Source: SKZT01 sp964478625 (GTDB lineage: Bacteria; Desulfobacterota; Desulfobacteria; Desulfobacterales; SKZT01). Taken from it: 10,869 bases of DNA. Where the stretch lies: contig CAYZJH010000101.1 in NCBI GenBank assembly GCA_964478625.1, positions 1 to 10,869 of the forward strand, in the 5' to 3' direction. The position numbers and the translations under genes were made by a program. The notes under the pieces are model-generated. The model did not search any database. It had not been told where the DNA came from and saw nothing but the letters and a program-made list of their open reading frames with translations. Below, piece after piece: positions 6,725 through 10,869 of the stretch (the first letter of the stretch is position 1; each line of letters begins with the position of its first letter).

Positions 6725-8154
6725 GCACTATTTTAATTATTGACGATGATGATCAGCTTCGAATCAGTTTTGAGAAACTCCTGAAGGAAGAGGGGTACAC
6801 CGTGCTGAGTGCGGCATCAGGGGAAATCGGTTTGGAACTGGTCAAAAAAAAGGCCCCGGACCTGGTGATTTTGGATATGCGTCTGCCCGGAATGAACGGC
6901 CTTGAAGCCTTTCAGGCGATTCATAAAATGGAGCCCAAGCTGCCGGTCATTATGATGACTGCTTACGGTACCACCGAGACTGCCATCAAAGCTACGAAAC
7001 TGGGGGCTTTTGATTATATTCTAAAACCGTTTGAAATCCCGGACATGCTGACATTTATTCGCCAGGCATTGGAAGCAGGAAGATTCATGAGGTCTCCCGT
7101 AGATCTGAATGTTTCCCCGGATAGTTCATCGCGGGATGCCATTGTCGGAAGAAGCCAGCCAATGCAGGAGGTGTATAAATCCATCGGACGGGTCGCTTCC
7201 ACGGATGCCACGGTACTGATTCGGGGAGATTCCGGAACCGGCAAGGAGTTGGTGGCAAGGGCCATCTACCAGCACAGCACCAGAGCTTACAAGCCTTTTT
7301 TGATCATAAACTGCGTCGCCATACCTGAAACACTTCTGGAAAGTGAGTTGTTCGGTTACGAGAAAGGGGCATTTACTGGAGCCACGCACCGTCGAATAGG
7401 CAAAATCGAGCAAGCCCATGGCGGAACAGTTTTTCTGGATGAAATCGGAGACATGCCTTTCAGCCTCCAGGCAAAAATTCTTCGGCTTCTGCAGGAAAAA
7501 AGTATCGAAAGAATTGGCGGACGCACGTCCATACCGGTGGATGTACGCATCATTGCGGCTACCAATCGTAACCTTGAGGAGGACATTACCCAGGGAAAAT
7601 TTCGTGAAGATTTATATTACCGTCTAAAAGTTGTTACCATATGGCTTCCTCAGCTGTGCAAAAGACCCGAGGATATCCCTTTGCTGACCGAATATTTCCT
7701 ATCCCGCTATGCAGCCGACACCGGCATGGTCAATCCTGGAATTACCGAGGAAGCCAAGACCATTCTTTCAAGTTATAGCTGGCCGGGAAATGTGCGTGAA
7801 CTCTCCAATACGATTCATAAGGCCCTGATATTTAATCGGGGGGGACCGCTTTCGGCGGAAGATATCTGCCGAAGCATGGATGAAAAAGCTCCTGGCGGCA
7901 TGTCCGTATCTAATGATGAAAATATGGATGAACTCCTTCGCCATTGGATCAGGAATTTACTGATTTCTAAAAATGTGGAAAATAAATTCGATACCTCCAT
8001 AGATCGTTTCACCGCGATACTTGTCAGCGAAGCATTGAACCTTTCAAGCGGAAACCGATCCAGGGCGGCCAAACTGTTGGGAATTTCAAGGCCTACGCTT
8101 CATGCAAAGATTGAAAAATACGAGTTAAAACTGGAAACATCCGTAAAAGAATAA
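6721..8154 (+). CDS. NtrC-family sigma-54-dependent response regulator
   Basis: Phosphorylation-controlled activator of sigma-54 RNA polymerase, 477 residues, full length for the class. The N-terminal receiver has the acidic cluster D8-D11, phosphoacceptor D52 (LDMRLPGMNG), T80 and K102. The central AAA+ domain (about 140-375) has Walker A GDSGTGKE (169-176), the sigma-54-contacting GAFTGA loop (216-221), Walker B TVFLDE (236-241) and sensor II GNVREL (356-361). A Fis-type helix-turn-helix lies at about 444-466 (NRSRAAKLLGISRPTLHAKI). All key residues are present. The start is TTG at 6721, overlapping the kinase stop and preceded by GGAGG about 8 bases upstream, so the pair is translationally coupled. 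The first predicted target is the sigma-54 promoter 277 bases after its stop. Confidence 0.96.
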   Translation: MSTILIIDDDDQLRISFEKLLKEEGYTVLSAASGEIGLELVKKKAPDLVILDMRLPGMNGLEAFQAIHKMEPKLPVIMMTAYGTTETAIKATKLGAFDYILKPFEIPDMLTFIRQALEAGRFMRSPVDLNVSPDSSSRDAIVGRSQPMQEVYKSIGRVASTDATVLIRGDSGTGKELVARAIYQHSTRAYKPFLIINCVAIPETLLESELFGYEKGAFTGATHRRIGKIEQAHGGTVFLDEIGDMPFSLQAKILRLLQEKSIERIGGRTSIPVDVRIIAATNRNLEEDITQGKFREDLYYRLKVVTIWLPQLCKRPEDIPLLTEYFLSRYAADTGMVNPGITEEAKTILSSYSWPGNVRELSNTIHKALIFNRGGPLSAEDICRSMDEKAPGGMSVSNDENMDELLRHWIRNLLISKNVENKFDTSIDRFTAILVSEALNLSSGNRSRAAKLLGISRPTLHAKIEKYELKLETSVKE

Positions 8155-8430
8155 CTGCACCCTAATGGATCTGAGTGGAGTGATGTTGTTTCAATTAGAG
8201 GGTCATCTCATGCCGGCAAAGGCCGGTATTCTGAATTTAAGCCATTTCCTTTCACGCACCCGACTGAACCGTTATCAAAAAACGACCATAATTTCCGGAA
8301 CTGCCGTAAACAGACCACCATGTCGTACCACGCTTCTGCAGTGCCCTCTGTCTTCCCTTTTTTCTCAAAGAATACGGTCATCTCATCAACCTGATCCCCG
8401 GATGTCCGGAACCTGAAATCTTATAAAAAT
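8155..8430. other. non-coding gap, likely upstream activator region
   Basis: No credible gene is present. The only open frame here (8165-8416) starts without a ribosome site and reads through the REP-like hairpin. This is where the binding sites of the sigma-54 activator would be expected, 80-200 bases upstream of the promoter at 8431. Two copies of TCCGGAAC occur at 8293-8300 and 8405-8412, the first inside the palindrome TTCCGGAA. They are weak candidates for the activator site. Confidence 0.4.
8210..8229. repeat. REP-like palindromic hairpin
   Basis: The core is CCGGC, loop AAAG, GCCGG, extended by a G-T wobble and two A-T pairs to an 8-pair stem. It lies 56 bases after the response regulator stop. 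The local string resembles widespread extragenic palindromes that spuriously translate as MPAKAGI, and that peptide can be read here. No T-run follows, so it is not a standard intrinsic terminator, although it could stabilise the upstream mRNA end. Only one copy is in the window. Confidence 0.5.
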
Positions 8431-8446
8431 TGGCATACGCTTTGCT
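8431..8446 (+). promoter_or_regulatory. sigma-54 (RpoN) promoter of the CBS-ACT gene
   Basis: TGGCAT-ACGCT-TTGCT matches the -24/-12 consensus TGGCAC-N5-TTGCA, with the invariant GG and GC at the exact required spacing and only two non-invariant positions different. Transcription should start about 12 bases after the GC, near 8457, giving a leader of about 43 bases before the ATG at 8500. The sigma-54 activator gene lies immediately upstream. Confidence 0.82.
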
Positions 8447-8499
8447 TTTGAATAAGGAAAGCACTTTCTTCATTGTTTTCAAAATAAGGAGATTTGATC

Positions 8500-9180
8500 A
8501 TGTTAGTTCAAAACTGGATGAGCAGGAATGTGGTCACCATTGGAGTGGATGAATCCATGGAGGATGCTGTTAAGCTGCTGAAAAAACATGGCATAAAAAT
8601 GCTTCCGGTCATGAAAAAAGGCAAATTGGCAGGTATTGTTACGGACCGTGATTTAAAAAGGGCTCAGGCATCCGATGCCACTTCATTGGATATTCATGAA
8701 CTTCTCTATTTGCTTTCCACCATAAAAATCGGTCATGTGATGTCTAAAAATCCCATTACGGTTCCTACCGATTATACAATAGAGGAAACCGCCGACATCC
8801 TGTTAAAGAACAGAATTTCCGGAGCACCGGTTGTGGATTCAAATGGAAATATCGTGGGCACCATCACACAAAATGATCTTTTCAGGGCTTTGATCTCTCT
8901 TTCAGGGTTTGGCAAAAAGGGAGTTCAGTTTGCTTTCCTTTTGGATGACAGGCCTGGGTCTATTAAAGAAGTTGCCGATATTATTCGAAAATTTAATGCC
9001 CGAATGGTCAGCATCTTGAGCACCTATGATAATATTCCCGAGGGATACCGGAAGGTTATTATCCGTATTTACGGCATTGACCGCCGGAAGCTGATCGAAC
9101 TCAAAGAAGAATTAAAACAAAAGGCAAAACTGCTTTATATGGTTGATCATCGGGACAATATCCGAGAGATTTATCAATAG
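8500..9180 (+). CDS. CBS-domain pair plus ACT domain protein (AcuB-like)
   Basis: A cytoplasmic ligand-sensing protein of 226 residues. Two CBS motifs (about 1-62, VQNWMSRNVVTI through GIVTDRDLKRA; about 76-132, IGHVMSKNPITV through GTITQNDLFRAL) form a Bateman module that in this family usually binds adenine nucleotides. The C-terminal region from about 138 (VQFAFLLDDRPGSIKEVADI) is an ACT-like domain, which commonly binds amino acids or other small molecules. The layout and length are like Bacillus AcuB, but no acuA or acuC is nearby, so the symbol is withheld. The ATG at 8500 has AAGGAG 8 bases upstream; an in-frame TTG at 8494 is too close to that site. It is the first gene after the sigma-54 promoter and is probably cotranscribed with the receivers that follow. 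Confidence 0.92.
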   Translation: MLVQNWMSRNVVTIGVDESMEDAVKLLKKHGIKMLPVMKKGKLAGIVTDRDLKRAQASDATSLDIHELLYLLSTIKIGHVMSKNPITVPTDYTIEETADILLKNRISGAPVVDSNGNIVGTITQNDLFRALISLSGFGKKGVQFAFLLDDRPGSIKEVADIIRKFNARMVSILSTYDNIPEGYRKVIIRIYGIDRRKLIELKEELKQKAKLLYMVDHRDNIREIYQ

Positions 9181-9304
9181 CAAATGATCCGACAATCTGT
9201 AAAAAATACTGACACAGCGTGGGATTGAAACGGATTCAAGTTCTCTAGCGACATTGATATTTTGGTTTCCTTTATACGGAAAGGCCGTCGATGAGGAAAA
9301 AACC

Positions 9305-9682
9305 TTGAAATCGCAATATACAATACTCATAGCAGATCGAAACTCACATGTCAGGGAATTTATAAAACGGGAAATGACCGAGGAAGGTTTCAGGGTACTT
9401 CAGGCGGAAACCGGCAAGGAGGTTATCAAACTGGTCTATCAATCTTTTCCCCTGGACCTGGTTCTTCTTGATCCGGATTTACCCGATATGGAAGAGACGG
9501 TTTTACTGAAAAAAATCGGAGATCGATTTCCATCCCTTCCGGTGGTTATTCACGCGTTTGACTCGGAGGAAACCAACTATTTTTTATATCTAAGACAGGC
9601 CGCCTTTGTAGAAAAAGGGGGCCAAAGTATTGAAACGCTCAAAAAGGTAGTCAATGAAATTCTTCAGACTGCCAAATCTTAA
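9305..9682 (+). CDS. stand-alone receiver domain, degenerate active site
   Basis: A CheY-like receiver of 125 residues with no output domain. It keeps the phosphoacceptor D56 (LVLLDPDLPDM) and the lysine K104 (FVEKGG). The usual acidic pair before it has become D11-R12 (IADRNS), and the Thr/Ser after strand 4 is H83 (VVIHAF). Loss of the second acid and the hydroxyl residue suggests poor phosphorylation or signalling independent of phosphorylation. The start chosen is TTG at 9305 with TGAGGA seven bases upstream; an earlier in-frame TTG at 9254 would add 17 residues with no domain match and no ribosome site. The next receiver begins 18 bases after its stop, and the CBS-ACT gene ends 124 bases before it. 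Confidence 0.85.
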   Translation: MKSQYTILIADRNSHVREFIKREMTEEGFRVLQAETGKEVIKLVYQSFPLDLVLLDPDLPDMEETVLLKKIGDRFPSLPVVIHAFDSEETNYFLYLRQAAFVEKGGQSIETLKKVVNEILQTAKS

Positions 9683-9700
9683 TGATGAAAGGAGACCCTG

Positions 9701-10132
9701 ATGGTCACAATGGTAAAAATGAGGATAATGCTTGTGGATGATGAAGAAAGGTTTTTGCAGACCACCCAGAAGATGATCGCTAAAAAGGGTTACGATGCCT
9801 TGACTGCGACCAGCGGTGCCGAGTGTTTGAAAAAACTCGAAGAAGAGCTGGTGCATGTGGTGATTCTGGATGTCAAAATGCCGGGCATGGACGGTGTTGA
9901 AACCCTCAAACATATCAAGCAGAGGTTTCCTCTGGTGGAAGTCATCATGCTAACCGGGCACGCCACTGCCGAATCGGCTGTGGAAGGTTTAAAACTAGGT
10001 GCTACCGATTATCTGACCAAACCCACCGACATCGATGATCTGATTGCTAAGGCTGAGGAAGCGTATAACAAACGCGTTGTTCTGGAACAGAAAATTCAAA
10101 TGGCGGAGGCAATGAAAAAGTCCCACATTTAG
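9701..10132 (+). CDS. stand-alone response regulator receiver (CheY-like)
   Basis: A receiver of 143 residues with a complete active site: acidic pair D13-D14 (LVDDEE), phosphoacceptor D57 (ILDVKMPGMDG), T85 (VIMLTGHAT) and K107 (YLTKPTD). Residues 110-143 form a basic, helical tail (DDLIAKAEEAYNKRVVLEQK) with no recognisable output domain. It probably acts through protein-protein contact or as a phosphate acceptor in a relay. The ATG at 9701 has AAAGGAGA five to seven bases upstream; in-frame ATGs at 9710 and 9719 are less well placed. It could be phosphorylated by the kinase at 5210-6724, but another kinase is equally possible. Confidence 0.93.
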   Translation: MVTMVKMRIMLVDDEERFLQTTQKMIAKKGYDALTATSGAECLKKLEEELVHVVILDVKMPGMDGVETLKHIKQRFPLVEVIMLTGHATAESAVEGLKLGATDYLTKPTDIDDLIAKAEEAYNKRVVLEQKIQMAEAMKKSHI

Positions 10133-10263
10133 CCCTTACGTTCCGGGGTGTTGAGGCAGGATTTTGCATGAATCTCAATGGTATTTTCAAGCACCTGAAA
10201 TGTCTCATCGTCCAGATCGGTGCCGGCCAAAATATACCTGCCGCTATTTGGGAAAAAACAATT
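10129..10263 (-). pseudogene. possible decayed 3' end of a gene
   Basis: Between stops at 10264-10266 and 10129-10131 the minus strand reads 44 protein-like residues, including GRYILAGTDLDDETFQVLEN and IEIHAKSCLNTPERKG. The composition and the amphipathic helix pattern look like a real C-terminus. There is no ATG and no ribosome site in the frame, and no continuation is seen upstream in other frames. The stop overlaps the stop of the convergent receiver gene, as tightly packed convergent genes often do. I do not recognise the family. Chance cannot be excluded at this length. Confidence 0.3.
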
Positions 10264-10358
10264 TTATAAGAACGCAAGAGATTGTGACCAGTTCGTATCT
10301 ATTTCATGTTGAAGTTTCTATCTTATTAATTTTCGATCTAAATCGCGAGGTATAATTT

Positions 10359-10869
10359 ATGGCTGAAGTTGAATCCATCAAAAATGACGCTACTGCAAAA
10401 TCAATTATCATTAAGACGTTAATTGCTCTGGCACTGGGCATTGCTATTATCCTGATGCCCAGGCCGGAAAACCTGACTCCGGAAGGCCACCGTTTTTTGG
10501 CACTTCTGATAACGGTCGTCGTCCTGTGGGTCAGTGAGGCGGTTCCTATCGGGGTAACCGCACTGATCGCCGGAGCCGGTCTGATCCTTTTAAAAATCCA
10601 GCCAGCCCAAAGTGCCTGGGCGCCATTTGCCAGCCCGGCGGTCATGTTTGTGCTGATGGTCATCATGTTCGGTGTGGTCCTAAACGAAGTCGGCCTGGCC
10701 AATCGCCTGATGTTCTACCTTCTCAAATTTGCCGGAACCAAAGTAAAACGGTTGAGTCTTATACTGGCAATCGGCTGTACCCTGACCTCCACTATTTTTC
10801 ACGATGCAACCATTACGGTTATCATGGTCTTTGCTTTTGTTCCGGTATTTATGAGCATGGGAATGAAAC
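10359..10869 (+). CDS. SLC13/DASS-family anion transporter (3' end outside window)
   Basis: Inner-membrane symporter of the divalent anion:Na+ symporter family or the wider ion transporter superfamily. In that family typical substrates are dicarboxylates or sulfate. The first 170 codons are present out of a usual 430-600. After a cytoplasmic N-terminus, helices lie at about 15-33, 46-60, 62-80 (WVSEAVPIGVTALIAGAGL, a family-typical stretch), 92-111 (PAVMFVLMVIMFGVVLNEVG) and 131-165. The first half-repeat loop, where the family has Ser-Asn-Thr, reads TSTIFHDATITV, so the motif is His-Asp-Ala. The ATG at 10359 has GAGG eight bases upstream. It lies 226 bases after the last receiver, so it may belong to the sigma-54 operon or have its own promoter. 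Confidence 0.85.
   Translation, partial: MAEVESIKNDATAKSIIIKTLIALALGIAIILMPRPENLTPEGHRFLALLITVVVLWVSEAVPIGVTALIAGAGLILLKIQPAQSAWAPFASPAVMFVLMVIMFGVVLNEVGLANRLMFYLLKFAGTKVKRLSLILAIGCTLTSTIFHDATITVIMVFAFVPVFMSMGMK

Noticed and set aside
8165..8416. Open frame of 83 codons after the response regulator.
   Set aside because: No ribosome site, Arg/Ser/Pro-rich low-complexity product, and it reads through the REP-like hairpin; best seen as non-coding.
9220..9232. GTGGGATTGAAAC resembling the 3' end of some CRISPR repeats.
   Set aside because: Only one copy exists, with no regular spacing and no cas gene in the window.
10153..10168. Sigma-54-like string AGGCAGGATTTTGCA upstream of the transporter.
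   Set aside because: The GG and GC elements are one base too close together, a spacing sigma-54 does not normally tolerate, and it lies almost 200 bases from the start codon.
10304..10702. Minus-strand open frame of 132 codons.
   Set aside because: It is antisense to the SLC13-like gene, whose frame has a ribosome site and family-typical membrane segments.

Overview
The window looks like chromosomal DNA of a Gram-negative bacterium of moderate GC content, most plausibly a deltaproteobacterium (Desulfobacterota). This is inferred from the gene set: an RND tripartite efflux system, an NtrB/NtrC-type sigma-54 circuit, stand-alone receivers, a CBS-ACT protein and an SLC13-type anion transporter, with no transposase, phage or CRISPR gene. 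It was not placed by any marker gene.

Left part (1-4182, minus strand): an RND inner-membrane pump (3' end beyond the left edge) overlaps by 4 bases the periplasmic adaptor gene before it (2562-3620). About 200 bases rich in dyads (3621-3822) lie upstream, with a plausible sigma-70 promoter whose spacer is a perfect inverted repeat, and a long hairpin. Upstream again, in the same direction, is a small protein with a coiled coil and a probable winged helix (3823-4182), a candidate local regulator.

Middle (4428-8154, plus strand): a phytochelatin-synthase-like cysteine peptidase with a complete Gln/Cys/His/Asp active site stands divergent from the small regulator. It is followed by a membrane sensor kinase and an NtrC-class response regulator, coupled through a TTGA stop/start overlap.

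Right part (8155-10869, plus strand): a 345-base gap holds a REP-like hairpin and a sigma-54 promoter matching the consensus at every invariant position. That promoter faces a CBS-ACT protein gene, followed by a degenerate stand-alone receiver, a canonical stand-alone receiver, and the start of an SLC13/DASS-like transporter running off the right edge. The simplest reading is a self-contained circuit: kinase to NtrC-type activator to sigma-54 promoter to CBS-ACT protein and receivers, possibly extending to the transporter. The transporter carries His-Asp-Ala where the first Ser-Asn-Thr cation-binding motif of the family is expected. Between the last receiver and the transporter, the minus strand holds a short stretch that reads like the decayed 3' end of a gene.

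The two longest edge genes (1-2565 minus and 10359-10869 plus) were read directly. All 855 codons of the first were checked and are open.
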